A stretch of 64,000 nucleotides of DNA from an uncultured Bacteroidales bacterium (GCA_902771725.1 CACXXT010000008.1:1-64000); one strand, 5' to 3'; shown: positions 9,238 through 18,043, counted from the first letter of the stretch. Numbers and translations are program-made. The notes: generated from the sequence alone by a model not told the origin.

Positions 9238-9346
9238 GGAAAAGAAAAGACCTGGAAAGAAAAGACCTGAAAGAAAAGACCTGAAAGAAAAAGGCTTGGA
9301 AAGAAAAGGCTTGGAAAGAAAAGGCTTGAAAGAACAGAGCTGGAAA
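9238..9346. repeat. 15-bp purine-rich tandem array after purN
   Basis: Seven or so degenerate copies of GGAAAGAAAAGGCTT, with junctions at 9251, 9266, 9280, 9295, 9310, 9325 and 9340 (one interval is 14 bp). Almost all G and A on the plus strand. It is non-coding and lies just before the convergent terminator. Confidence 0.85.
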
Positions 9347-9352
9347 TAAGAA

Positions 9353-9387
9353 TCAGCGCACCCCCGAAGTATGGAGAGGTGCGCTGA
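9353..9387. terminator. Bidirectional terminator between purN and acyl-CoA dehydrogenase
   Basis: A perfect 10-bp stem (TCAGCGCACC at 9353-9362 pairing with GGTGCGCTGA at 9378-9387) lies between two converging genes and is flanked by T-rich sequence on the plus-strand side. Confidence 0.65.
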
Positions 9388-9416
9388 CTGCTATTTTGTA
9401 CACTTGGAATGTCGGA

Positions 9417-11237
9417 CTACTCGGCGCGGAAGCTGGCGAGGCTTTCGGGCTGGAAGTTCTTGATGTAGGCAGCCTTGCCGAGGACATCCTCCTCTGCCAT
9501 GCCCACGTAGACGACGGCGCTCTTCCCGAAGAGGTCGGGAGCCTGAGCTGCATCGCGGATGATGAGCAGCGACATCACGATCTCGCAGGTCATGTCGTAG
9601 AGACGGCGCGAGAGGAAGTCGATGGCCTCCTGATCTTCCAGAGCCTTGACGGTGGCGAGCGCTTCCTCGTAGATGGGGATGAGCGCTTCGACGCGCGCCT
9701 TCAGAGCAGCAACAGAATCGCTGCACACCAGGCCTTCAGCCATCTCCTTGATGTTCTGGAGCATAGTTCCGTTGATGATGTAGCGGATGGCGGCGACTAC
9801 CTGGAGCTGCGTGGTGCCTTCGTAGATGGAGAAGATGCGTGCGTCGCGGTAGAGGCGCTGGCACTTGTACTCCATGATGAAGCCCGATCCGCCGTGGATG
9901 CTGATGGCGTCGTAGGCGTTCTGGTTGGCGTACTCGGAGTTCATGCCCTTGGCCAGCGGCGTGAAGGCGTCTGCCAGTCGCTGGTACTTCTTCAGTTCCT
10001 GTTTCTCTTCGGGCGTGAGCTTGCGGTCGCGCTCGATGTCTTCGAGGCACTTGTAGACGTCGACGTAGGCAGCGGTCTGATAGAGCAGCGAACGTCCGGC
10101 GTCGAGCTTGGCCTTCATGCGGCTGAGCATATCGTAGACGGCAGGGAACTCGATGATCTTCTGTCCGAACTGAGCACGCTCGCGGGCATAGGCGAGCCCT
10201 TCGTTGTAAGCCTCCTGGGAAAGACCAACGCTCTGTGCGGCGATGCCCAGGCGTGCTCCGTTCATGAGCGACATCACGTACTTGATGAGTCCCAGGCGAG
10301 TGCTTCCGCAGAGTTCCGCGCGCGCGTTCTTATAAGTAAGTTCGCACGTGGGCGAGCCGTGGATGCCCAGCTTGTGTTCGATGTGGCGGACGTTGACGCC
10401 ACCCTGACGCTTGTCGTAGATGAACATGGAGAGTCCGCGTCCGTCCTTGGTGCCTTCCTCGGAGCGAGCCAGCACGAGGTGGATGTCGGAGTCGCCGTTG
10501 GTGATGAAGCGCTTGACGCCGTTCAGGCGCCAGCAGTTCTCCTGGGCATCGAAGGTGGCCTTGAGCATCACGCGCTGGAGGTCAGAGCCTGCATCGGGCT
10601 CGGTGAGGTCCATGGACATGGTCTCTCCGGCGCAGATGCGGGGGATGTACTTCTGGCGCTGTTCCTCGGAGCCGAACTCATAGAGAGTGTCGATGCAGCT
10701 CTGCAGGCTCCAGATGTTCTGGAAGCCGGCGTCGGCGGCGGAGATGACCTCGGAGAGCATGGAGAAGATGACGTTGGGGAGGTTCAGGCCGCCGTAGCGA
10801 CGGGGCATGCTGACTCCGAAGAGTCCTGCCTTGCGCGTGGCCTCGATGTTCTCCACGGTCTTGCTGGCGTAGATCATGCGTCCGTTCTCGAGATGCGGAC
10901 CTTCGAGATCCACGCTCTCGGAGTTGGGAGCGATGATGTTGGCGGCCACGTCGCCCGTGATGTCGAGAATCTGCTTGTAGTTCTCGATGGCGTCGCCCAG
11001 GTCGACGGGAGCGGCCTCACCCCCGACCCCTCTCCAAAAGGAGAGGGGGGAGGCTGGCGCGTTGTTTGCGTCAGTAGCAGATAGGCTGGCGGAATAATCT
11101 TTTGCGGCAGCAGAAGATAAGCTGGCGGAATATTCTTTTGCGTCAGCGAAACCTTTTTCCTTCAGCTCGACAATACGAGCCATCAGAGGATGGTTCAGAT
11201 AAAATCCAATTTCAGGATGGTCTGTATAGTAATTCAT
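9417..11237 (-). CDS. Acyl-CoA dehydrogenase with repeat-derived N-terminal insertion
   Basis: This flavoprotein oxidises acyl-CoA thioesters and passes electrons to EtfAB, encoded just upstream. The 606 residues include the family signatures MSMDLTEPDAGSDLQ, the GSPTCELTYKNA region and GGSGFIMEYKCQRLYRDARI. Relatives in Bacteroides lack a segment of about 40 residues found here near residues 34-75. That insert consists of a 36-bp tandem duplication (11065-11136, read as AKEYSASLSSAA / AKDYSASLSATD) followed by an in-frame GC-rich palindromic element (11015-11054, read as SPLSFWRGVGGEA). The insert lies before the conserved dehydrogenase fold, so the enzyme is probably active. Last gene of the etfB-etfA-DUF559 cluster. 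Confidence 0.93.
   Translation of the reverse strand: MNYYTDHPEIGFYLNHPLMARIVELKEKGFADAKEYSASLSSAAAKDYSASLSATDANNAPASPLSFWRGVGGEAAPVDLGDAIENYKQILDITGDVAANIIAPNSESVDLEGPHLENGRMIYASKTVENIEATRKAGLFGVSMPRRYGGLNLPNVIFSMLSEVISAADAGFQNIWSLQSCIDTLYEFGSEEQRQKYIPRICAGETMSMDLTEPDAGSDLQRVMLKATFDAQENCWRLNGVKRFITNGDSDIHLVLARSEEGTKDGRGLSMFIYDKRQGGVNVRHIEHKLGIHGSPTCELTYKNARAELCGSTRLGLIKYVMSLMNGARLGIAAQSVGLSQEAYNEGLAYARERAQFGQKIIEFPAVYDMLSRMKAKLDAGRSLLYQTAAYVDVYKCLEDIERDRKLTPEEKQELKKYQRLADAFTPLAKGMNSEYANQNAYDAISIHGGSGFIMEYKCQRLYRDARIFSIYEGTTQLQVVAAIRYIINGTMLQNIKEMAEGLVCSDSVAALKARVEALIPIYEEALATVKALEDQEAIDFLSRRLYDMTCEIVMSLLIIRDAAQAPDLFGKSAVVYVGMAEEDVLGKAAYIKNFQPESLASFRAE
11015..11054 (+). repeat. GC-rich palindromic element family A, copy 1 (in frame in a gene)
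   Basis: CCTCACCCCCGACCCCTCTCC, an AAAA loop, then GGAGAGGGGGGAGGCT. It is the same element as at 11639-11681 (opposite orientation) and 57784-57827. It lies in frame in the acyl-CoA dehydrogenase without introducing a stop. Confidence 0.85.
11065..11148 (-). repeat. 36-bp tandem duplication in acyl-CoA dehydrogenase
   Basis: Units 11065-11100 and 11101-11136 plus a partial third. The unit length is a multiple of three, so the frame is kept; each unit encodes 12 residues. It abuts the palindromic element at 11015-11054. Confidence 0.8.
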
Positions 11238-11238
11238 A

Positions 11239-11619
11239 TTATACGTAAATTAATACTTGATTTATTCTCTCTAAAACCCCATTGAGGTTATTGTTTATTT
11301 CTTCGTTGCTGAAGCGAAGTACCATGTAACCCATCTTCTCAAGAAAGTCTGAGCGCCATTGGTCTTCCTGCTGCTGTTGAGGTTGATCATGATAGCCACC
11401 ATCTACCTCTATGACCAGTTTCCTTTTCAAGCATACGAAATCCACGATATAATCTCCAATCGGATGCTGCCGTCTGAACCTATAACCACCTGCCAGTTCC
11501 CTTAGTGCATTCCAAAGTATGGTTTCGCTCACCGTCATTGCCCGCCGGTTCTTTTTCGCAAAATCCTTTAGTAGCAGGTATCTATCAGGAGCAGAGGTCT
11601 TTATCCAATCGTTCGACAT
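11239..11619 (-). CDS. DUF559 (Vsr-like) endonuclease-domain protein
   Basis: The 126-residue product matches the DUF559 family throughout: a basic N-terminus, RFRRQHPIGDYIVDFVCLKRKLVIEVDGGYH carrying the D...ExD nuclease-like core, and a DFLEKMGYMVLRFSNEEI tail. Relatives have a very-short-patch-repair-like fold; their role is unproven. It sits between etfA and the acyl-CoA dehydrogenase, which are metabolic partners, so it looks like an intruder in that operon. Palindromic family A copies lie on both sides (11015-11054 within the next gene, and 11639-11681). It ends 1 bp before the dehydrogenase start. Confidence 0.85.
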   Translation of the reverse strand: MSNDWIKTSAPDRYLLLKDFAKKNRRAMTVSETILWNALRELAGGYRFRRQHPIGDYIVDFVCLKRKLVIEVDGGYHDQPQQQQEDQWRSDFLEKMGYMVLRFSNEEINNNLNGVLERINQVLIYV

Positions 11620-11638
11620 TTATCTTTGTGTGTTCACC

Positions 11639-11681
11639 CTCCTCCCCCCTCTCCTTTCGGAGAGGGGGCGGGGGTGAGGCT
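11639..11681 (-). repeat. GC-rich palindromic element family A, copy 2 (intergenic)
   Basis: The inverse orientation of copy 1, with loop TTTC between CCCTCTCC and GGAGAGGG. It fills the gap between the DUF559 start and the etfA stop codon (11682-11684) and abuts the stop. Confidence 0.85.
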
Positions 11682-12704
11682 TTATTTACTATTCTGCTTA
11701 TAGTACTTTATCAGCTTCGGCACCACCTCTTCCACCGTGCCGACAATCACGTAGTCGGCGATGCGGTTGATGGGAGCATCGGGGTCATTGTTGATGCTGA
11801 TGATGATGCCGGAATCCTGCATACCGGCGATGTGCTGAATCTGACCGCTGATGCCGCAGGCGATGTACACCTTCGGATGCACGGTGACGCCCGTCTGACC
11901 AATCTGACGGTCGTGGTCGAGCCATCCGGCATCCACAGCAGCACGAGAGCCGCCGACTTCGCCGTGCAGCACCTTGGCCAGCTGGAACAGCATATCGAAG
12001 TTCTCCTTGCAGCCCATGCCGTAGCCGCCGGCGACGACGATGGGAGCACCCTTGAGGTTGTGCTTGGCAGCCTCCACATGGTGGTCGAGGACCTTCACGA
12101 CGAACGCTTCGGGAGAGACATACTTCGAGACTTCGGGATAGACCACTTCCTTGCGGCAAGCGCCTTCGTAGATGGCCTTCTGCATCACGCCTGAACGGAC
12201 GGTAGCCATCTGCGGACGATGCTCAGGATTCACGATCGTGGCTACGATGTTACCTCCGAAAGCAGGACGAATCTGATAGAGCAGGTTCTCATAGACCTTA
12301 TTGTTCTTCTTGTCCTCATACGGACCAATCTCCAGCTCCGTGCAGTCGGCGGTGAGGCCGCTGGTGAGGGAAGAGGAGACGCGGGGACCGAGGTCGCGGC
12401 CGATGACGGTAGCGCCCATGAGGCAGATCTGTGGCTGCTCCTCCTTGAAGAGGTTCACGAGGATGTCCGTGTGGGGAGCTGAGGTGTAGGGGAACAGCTC
12501 GGGGGCATCGAAGACGAAGAGCTTGTCGACGCCATAAGGCAGAATCTGGTCTTCCACCTTGCCCTTGATGCCTGTGCCCACTACGACAGCATGCAACTCC
12601 ACTCCGAGTTCATTGGCGAGCTTGCGACCCTTGGTCAGCAGCTCCTGAGATACTTCCTGTACGAGGGTACCTTCAATTTCGCAATATACAAATACGTTGT
12701 TCAT
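11682..12704 (-). CDS. etfA: Electron transfer flavoprotein alpha subunit
   Basis: It binds FAD and relays electrons from acyl-CoA dehydrogenases to the quinone pool or a bifurcating partner. The 340-residue product has the N-terminal ETF domain and the C-terminal FAD-binding region with KVYIACGISGQIQH and GIIISINNDPDAPI. Length and order are standard. It follows etfB with a 5-bp gap, so the two are translationally linked. The acyl-CoA dehydrogenase is further down the same strand after the DUF559 gene. Confidence 0.95.
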   Translation of the reverse strand: MNNVFVYCEIEGTLVQEVSQELLTKGRKLANELGVELHAVVVGTGIKGKVEDQILPYGVDKLFVFDAPELFPYTSAPHTDILVNLFKEEQPQICLMGATVIGRDLGPRVSSSLTSGLTADCTELEIGPYEDKKNNKVYENLLYQIRPAFGGNIVATIVNPEHRPQMATVRSGVMQKAIYEGACRKEVVYPEVSKYVSPEAFVVKVLDHHVEAAKHNLKGAPIVVAGGYGMGCKENFDMLFQLAKVLHGEVGGSRAAVDAGWLDHDRQIGQTGVTVHPKVYIACGISGQIQHIAGMQDSGIIISINNDPDAPINRIADYVIVGTVEEVVPKLIKYYKQNSK

Positions 12705-12709
12705 ATCTC

Positions 12710-13558
12710 TTAACCAATGATTTTCTCGTCCAACAATTCTTTGATCATTCCCTCGATATCAGCATCAGAAGCCGTCAAAGTCTTCGACTCCTTAGCCTGG
12801 AACACGATGTTCTTGATGGCCTTCACCCATTGTGCGGGGTCTCCGTCCACGTCAGCCACGCTCCACTGGTTCAGCGTCAGATAGGGGCGCTCCTCGTAGA
12901 GGTAGTCGTAGGGTGTTCCCTCTGCGGGACGCTCCAGCGGACAGGTAGCGCGCTTGTACTTCATCACCAGTTTGGCGTTCTGGGGGCGGCAGGGAGCGGC
13001 GCTTCCGTTGACGGTGATGACGACGGGCAGCGGAGCCTCCACGGTCTCCACGCCTCCGTCGATGACGCGCTTGATGGTAGCCTTTCCGTCCTTCACGGAG
13101 AGCACTTCCTCGGCGTAGGTCACCTGGTTCAAGCCCAGTTTCAGCGCCACCTGGGGACCCACGTGAGCGGCGGCGCCGTCGATGACCTGACGACCTCCGA
13201 TGAAGATGTGCACGTCGCCGATCTTCTGGATGGCGGTGGCCAGGGCGTAGGAGGTGGCGAGTGTGTCGGCGCCTGCGAACAGGCGGTCGGTCAGCAGCCA
13301 GCCGGTGTCGGCTCCACGATAGAGTCCCTGGCGGATGATTTCACCTGCACGGGGAGGACCCATGGTGAGCACGCCCACGGTGGAGCCAGGGTTCTGCTCC
13401 TTCAGTCGCAGCGCCTGCTCCAGGGCATTCAGATCTTCTGGATTAAAGATAGCGGGCAGGGCAGCACGGTTTACGGTGCCTTCTGCAGTCATGGCATCCT
13501 TGCCCACATTGCGGGTGTCTGGCACTTGCTTGGCCAGCACAACGATTTTCAAACTCAT
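12710..13558 (-). CDS. etfB: Electron transfer flavoprotein beta subunit
   Basis: This is the partner of EtfA. The protein begins MSLKIVVLAKQVPDTRNVG, as in other EtfB, and contains the nucleotide-binding VGVLTMGPPRAGEIIRQGLYRGAD and a DGGVETVEAPLPVVITV segment. The open frame extends to 13645, but the extra 29 residues are unlike the family, so the start is set at 13558 (282 residues). A minus-strand TACCTTTG box (CAAAGGTA on plus, 13621-13628) is placed correctly for this start. It is the first gene of the cluster. Confidence 0.95.
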   Translation of the reverse strand: MSLKIVVLAKQVPDTRNVGKDAMTAEGTVNRAALPAIFNPEDLNALEQALRLKEQNPGSTVGVLTMGPPRAGEIIRQGLYRGADTGWLLTDRLFAGADTLATSYALATAIQKIGDVHIFIGGRQVIDGAAAHVGPQVALKLGLNQVTYAEEVLSVKDGKATIKRVIDGGVETVEAPLPVVITVNGSAAPCRPQNAKLVMKYKRATCPLERPAEGTPYDYLYEERPYLTLNQWSVADVDGDPAQWVKAIKNIVFQAKESKTLTASDADIEGMIKELLDEKIIG

Positions 13559-13620
13559 ATTTCTATTTCGTTTCAGTTGGTTTCGATACTGCTTGCGGCA
13601 GGTTGCCGCACAAAGCGGTG

Positions 13621-13628
13621 CAAAGGTA
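13621..13628 (-). promoter_or_regulatory. etfB promoter -7 box
   Basis: The minus strand reads TACCTTTG, matching TAnnTTTG, 62 bp upstream of the etfB start. A properly spaced -33 element was not found. Confidence 0.5.
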
Positions 13629-13701
13629 AGTATTTTCCACGACATAGCCGCACATTTTCCAGAAAAATGTGCACGCGCGTACCTTATTTAATACAAAAAG
13701 C

Positions 13702-14664
13702 CTACTTAACGGCCACCTTTCGTGCAAAGCGGACGTGTTTTCCGGCAGCCTTCAGTACGTAAACGCCAGGCTGCTGCACGGTGATGGTGACGTCCGTTCC
13801 GCTCTTCCTTGCCACGCGCATGGAATCCGTGCGCAGGAGCTCCACGCTGAGTTTCTCGGCGCTGCGCAGTCGCAGGGTGTGCCCCACGACTTCGAGGTCC
13901 ACTCCCATGGGCAGGGCATCCACATCCGTGGGTGCCTGTTCTGCATGCTCGCCCAGGTACTCCGCCTTGAAGGTGTCGCGGAAGACGTTGACCGTCAGTC
14001 GGTAGACTCCGTCGCGGTCGATCTCCCACTTGGTGTCGTCGCCTTCGTGGCGCATCTGCGTGGAGGTGAGGCAGGACTCGTCCTGCATGTAGGGATGCAG
14101 GCTCTTGGGGTTCCAGGTGTTCTGCCCCTGCAGCTTGAAGCGTCGCGGCTCCACGTTCTCGTTGCGCTGGCGCAGTTCTCCCGTCCATGTGAAGACGTTG
14201 GGGTCCTCGGCATCCTGCGTGAAGGGGAGCATGACAAATGCCTGCCAGCCAATCTCGCAGGCACCTCCGGCGATGTACACCTCGCGCCAGGGCACGAAGA
14301 GTTCGCCCGTCAGCGTCTGCGCCTTGGTGTCGACGGTGAATTTGTAGCGGTCCTCGGTGAAAGGCACGATCCAGGCAGCGTCCTCGGCGCTGCGTGTCTT
14401 GGTGTAGGCCAGTCCTTTGTTGACCACGTAGGACTCGAAGCTGCGAGGCGTCAGGTACTGCGTGGCAGCCTGCTCGCCGTCGGTGGTGATGACCTTCAGT
14501 TCGCCGGCATTCAGCGTTCCTGCGAACTTGAATTGTCCGTCGGGGAACGTCTCCAGCTTCTGCGTTCCTCCCGGCACAGCGGAGCCTGTGATCCAGAGTT
14601 CCTTCTGTGCGCTCATGTTCAATGTGCCCGCGAGGGCAGCCAGTATGATGATGCTCTTTTTCAT
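13702..14664 (-). CDS. Secreted SusE/SusF-like carbohydrate-associated protein
   Basis: The protein has a signal peptide (MKKSIIILAALAGTLNMSAQ) followed by two modules that resemble SusE/SusF starch-binding domains, for example the stretch LWITGSAVPGGTQKLETF followed by KFAGTLNAGELKV, and a second VYIAGGACEIGWQ region. The C-terminus (PGVYVLKAAGKHVRFARKVAVK) looks like a type IX sorting tail, not a lipobox; no lipoprotein cysteine is seen. The start at 14664 is used because the preceding MEDTH would precede a normal signal peptide. It lies 21 bp after the GH31 gene, so the two are probably co-transcribed and may handle the same glycan. The fold assignment is moderate. Confidence 0.65.
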   Translation of the reverse strand: MKKSIIILAALAGTLNMSAQKELWITGSAVPGGTQKLETFPDGQFKFAGTLNAGELKVITTDGEQAATQYLTPRSFESYVVNKGLAYTKTRSAEDAAWIVPFTEDRYKFTVDTKAQTLTGELFVPWREVYIAGGACEIGWQAFVMLPFTQDAEDPNVFTWTGELRQRNENVEPRRFKLQGQNTWNPKSLHPYMQDESCLTSTQMRHEGDDTKWEIDRDGVYRLTVNVFRDTFKAEYLGEHAEQAPTDVDALPMGVDLEVVGHTLRLRSAEKLSVELLRTDSMRVARKSGTDVTITVQQPGVYVLKAAGKHVRFARKVAVK

Positions 14665-14685
14665 GTGTGTGTCCTCCATTCTGTT

Positions 14686-17232
14686 TTATTTGACGAATTT
14701 GCGTGCCACGGTCTGTCCGTCGGCCACCAGCCGGCAGACGTAGGCTCCCTGCGGCAGCTGAGCCAGGGGCAGAGTCATGCGGTCAGTATTGCGCACGCTG
14801 CCGCTGGCCACGGCTTTGCCTTCGGCAGACAGCACCTGCATACGCACGTTCTTAGCCTTATGCGCCATGGAAACGACCATCTCCGAGGCGCGTGCGTCGT
14901 AGAAGAGGTCTATGGCGTTGTCCATGTTTTTCGCGCTCACAGACGAGGTATTGCGGCTGATTTCAATCTTCACAGCCTGGACGCAGCGCGTCTTGGGAAC
15001 GCGCACGGCGACGCTGCCCGCCATCTCGTCGTAGCTCCAGTCGTCCGTAGCCACTCCGTTGAGAGTCACGCCCTCCGGCTTCTGCTCGGCGAGGAAGACG
15101 ACTTCATAGCTGCGCTCCTGAATCATGCCTGGGAACGAGCCCTGGCGGGGATCTATGGTGAAGAGAATCTTGCCGGACGTGCGCTGCTGCGCCATGCGGG
15201 TGGTGGCACAAGCGCCCTGCGTGTAGCCGTCCGTGTCGCCCTCGTCCTCGTAGTAGTGAGTCTCGCCGTCGGCGCCAGGTACCACCTTGACAATCAGCGA
15301 TTCAGGCACGGTCTTCAGGTGCATCAGCGGCGGATTGCACACCAGGATGCTGCCTCCGCGGAGGAAGTAGGGAATCTCCGTCTGCGAATAGCTGTCCGTC
15401 TGCTCCACCCCACCCTGCACGAGGCGTCCGCGGCAGACGTCGTACCACGTCCCCTGCGGCAGCCACACGGTGCGGCGAGCCATTCCCGATGCACCGGCAG
15501 CAGTCACCACGGGAGCCACCAGGATGTCGTCTCCGAAGTAGTATTCGTCCTCGTAGCGGTAGGCGTTGTTCTCCTCCGGCCACTCGTAGTACAGCGGACG
15601 GCAGATAGAGATACCCGTGTCGTAGCCCTCGCGCGCGGCCGTGTAGATATAGGGCATCAGTTCGTAGCGCAGAAGCACGGTCTCGCGCAGCTGCTGGAAG
15701 TTGGAATATTTCCAGATGCGGCGTTCCAGGTCGGGGTGGTTGCTGGCGTGGGTGCGGAAGATGGGTGTGAAGACTCCGAACTGCATCCATCGCAGGTACA
15801 GCTCCGGGTCGTTGTTCTTCGTCGGAGCGTAGTTGTGGCCGCCCAGGTCGTGGCCCCAGTAGCCGAAGCCGACGTTGGAAGCCGTGGCGGTGAAGTAGAC
15901 CTCATAGGCCAGCGTGGAGAAGGCGGGGTGGGTGTCGCCGGAGAAACCGATGGGATAGCGGTGGCTGCCCATGCCTCCCCAGCGGTGGTAGATGACCGGG
16001 CGCCGCTCCGGACGCGCGTATTTCATGTCGTTGTAGAAGACGTGGTTGCACCAGAACGTCTCGCTCAGCCCCTTCATGCGGGGATTCGTCAGGTTCTGCT
16101 GCCAGTCCAGCCACCAGAAGTCCACGCCGTCGCTCTCGCGCAGGCGGATGATGTTGCGGAACATGGTCTGGTAGAACGAGGAGTCCTCCAGCGTCCAGGG
16201 CACGCGGTCTGCGCTGGAGTCCAGGTGCATGTCGTCGCGCACCTTGCGGAAGTTGTCCTCCCACGATGCCACGCCGTCTGCCGGGTGCAGGTTCAGCGAC
16301 ACCTTCAGGTTCTTGCGGTGCATCCAGCTGATGAGTCCGCGGGGGTTGGGAATCTTGTCCTTGTCCCAGCTCCATCCCGTCCACTGGTCGCTGCGGTGCC
16401 AGTCCATGTCGAAGATCATCACGTCGATGGGAATCTGGTGGCCCTGGATCTCATTGACCAGGTCCGTGAAGTCCTGCTGGGTGTACTGCTGGTATTTGCT
16501 GTACCAGTAGCCCATAATATAAAGAGGTGGCATGGGTATGCGCCCGCAGACCTTGATGAAGTCGCCCAGGGCGCGCTTGTACTCGTGGCCGTAGCCGAAG
16601 AAGTACCAGTCGTAGGCCGACTTGTCCACGGGCTCTGCCACCCAGTCGAAGCCGTTCACCTTGCCGTCGAAGGCGAAGGTCGTGGAGCCGTCGCCGCGCG
16701 TGGTGCGGGGGCTCTCGTCGAGGATGGCCCATCCGTCGCGCGAGAGGATGCCGTCCTCGAGGTCGCCGCGGTTGCTGTCGCCCGTCACCTGGTCCAGCGT
16801 GCGCAGCGTGCCTTTCAGGTTCAGCGCGTTGTCCTTGCCGGGGTACCAGGTCACCTGGCGCCCTGCCACCTGGAGCTTGATGGTCAGCGAGCTGGTGTTC
16901 CTGGCCGCAGGCGAGGGCACGGAGCCGATGCGGTAGCGCAGCTCCAGCGCGTCGGTGGTGATGTAGAGGTAGCCGTCCTCCTCGCGCGTGCTGAAGGCAG
17001 GCACGGGCAACCGGCGGTTGACCACGGCGAAGGTGGCGCGGTCTTCAAATTTCTGCTGACGGCTGTACTGGATGCGGATGAGCTGCGGGGTGAGCACCGT
17101 GAAGCGCATGCCGCCTGACTGCACCACAGCGGCCTCGTCGGCCACGGGATTCCAGTTTTCCTGAGCTGCCAGTACGAGCGTGCAGAGCAGCAGCATCAGC
17201 AGGGTTGTGATTTTTGTTTTCATCTCTTTCAT
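14686..17232 (-). CDS. GH31 family glycosidase, secreted
   Basis: It is an alpha-glucosidase/alpha-xylosidase-type enzyme acting on alpha-linked glycans. The 848-residue product has a signal peptide, an N-terminal beta-sandwich, a (beta/alpha)8 core with the nucleophile-type motif DFWWLDWQQ near residue 370 and acid/base GFSGDTHPAF near 430, then DLGGHNYAP and a DUF5110-like C-terminal sheet domain. The end (GAYVCRLVADGQTVARKFVK) resembles a type IX sorting tail. The start could be 17232 or 17223 (MKTKITTLL). It is upstream of the SusE/F-like gene. Its substrate is not clear from sequence; xyloglucan or starch-like glycans are both possible. Confidence 0.9.
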   Translation of the reverse strand: MKEMKTKITTLLMLLLCTLVLAAQENWNPVADEAAVVQSGGMRFTVLTPQLIRIQYSRQQKFEDRATFAVVNRRLPVPAFSTREEDGYLYITTDALELRYRIGSVPSPAARNTSSLTIKLQVAGRQVTWYPGKDNALNLKGTLRTLDQVTGDSNRGDLEDGILSRDGWAILDESPRTTRGDGSTTFAFDGKVNGFDWVAEPVDKSAYDWYFFGYGHEYKRALGDFIKVCGRIPMPPLYIMGYWYSKYQQYTQQDFTDLVNEIQGHQIPIDVMIFDMDWHRSDQWTGWSWDKDKIPNPRGLISWMHRKNLKVSLNLHPADGVASWEDNFRKVRDDMHLDSSADRVPWTLEDSSFYQTMFRNIIRLRESDGVDFWWLDWQQNLTNPRMKGLSETFWCNHVFYNDMKYARPERRPVIYHRWGGMGSHRYPIGFSGDTHPAFSTLAYEVYFTATASNVGFGYWGHDLGGHNYAPTKNNDPELYLRWMQFGVFTPIFRTHASNHPDLERRIWKYSNFQQLRETVLLRYELMPYIYTAAREGYDTGISICRPLYYEWPEENNAYRYEDEYYFGDDILVAPVVTAAGASGMARRTVWLPQGTWYDVCRGRLVQGGVEQTDSYSQTEIPYFLRGGSILVCNPPLMHLKTVPESLIVKVVPGADGETHYYEDEGDTDGYTQGACATTRMAQQRTSGKILFTIDPRQGSFPGMIQERSYEVVFLAEQKPEGVTLNGVATDDWSYDEMAGSVAVRVPKTRCVQAVKIEISRNTSSVSAKNMDNAIDLFYDARASEMVVSMAHKAKNVRMQVLSAEGKAVASGSVRNTDRMTLPLAQLPQGAYVCRLVADGQTVARKFVK

Positions 17233-17410
17233 TTTGTGGTTCTTAGTGGTTTTTTGTGGTTTTATTGGAGTTATAGTTTGTTGGGGTCTTGAAGGTTTTG
17301 CAGCTCCTTTTCGGCTACAAAGGTACTAATAATTTTTCATACCTGCAAATCTTTGAGGGAAAATTTTCCCTGAGTGCCTCCCTTCTTGATTTTTCGCAAG
17401 AATAGGGGCA

Positions 17411-17833
17411 ATGCCAGTATGTCAGTATACCAGTATATCAGTATATCATTTGCGAAATCGAGCCTCGGGCCATGCACACATGTCGCCGCCAATCTTACAA
17501 TCTTACAATCTTACAATTGAGATTTTGGGGTCTGGGGAGGGGAGAAGGGGGAAAATGTTGAATTTATATATTATATATTTATATATATATATAAATATAT
17601 AATATATAAATTTAGATAACACATTATTGTAAGATTCGTTGATTATCTTTCAATCCGTAACCACCACTACGCCGCGCCACCCCGCCGACACCGCGTCTGG
17701 AGGCGAAAAAGTCAATTGTAAGATTGTAAGATTGTAAGATTGGCAAGAACGGAAGCGGGGAAAAACGCCGCCGACCGCAGAGTCCGATTTCGCAAATGAT
17801 ATACTGATATACTGGTATATTGACATGCTGGTG
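17411..17833. repeat. Nested inverted-repeat structure with central 52-bp A/T palindrome
   Basis: Outer arms 17411-17460 and 17785-17833 are inverted copies (about 47 of 50 bp). Inner arms 17490-17520 and 17712-17742 are exact inverted copies (31 bp), built of a 9-bp repeat AATCTTACA. In the middle (17561-17612) lies a perfect 52-bp palindrome of only A and T. No open frame of note lies inside. Confidence 0.85.
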
Positions 17834-17898
17834 CGCTTGTCATGCCGCCCGCCACGCACCCCCCGAAGCAGGCCGCTGCAGGCGCGAAAGGAGGCTGC

Positions 17899-17944
17899 TG
17901 TGAGCGCCGGAGGAGATAGCTGTGAGCGCCGGAGGAGATAGCTG
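17899..17944. repeat. 22-bp tandem repeat
   Basis: Two exact 22-bp units (17899-17920 and 17921-17942) containing GAGCGCCGGAGGAGATAGC, preceded by a degenerate partial copy. They lie just upstream of the esterase promoter. Confidence 0.75.
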
Positions 17945-17984
17945 CATGCGCAAATACAGCAAGCTGTATTTTTTTGCCCAAAAA

Positions 17985-18016
17985 TTTGGCTGTATGGAAT
18001 CTTTTCCGTATCTTTG
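17985..18016 (+). promoter_or_regulatory. Promoter of the rhamnogalacturonan acetylesterase gene
   Basis: TTTG at 17985-17988, a 20-bp gap, then TATCTTTG at 18009-18016: a full match to the Bacteroidota consensus, 27 bp before the ATG at 18044. Confidence 0.8.
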
Positions 18017-18043
18017 CACCAAAATAAGAAAGCAACCAAGATT

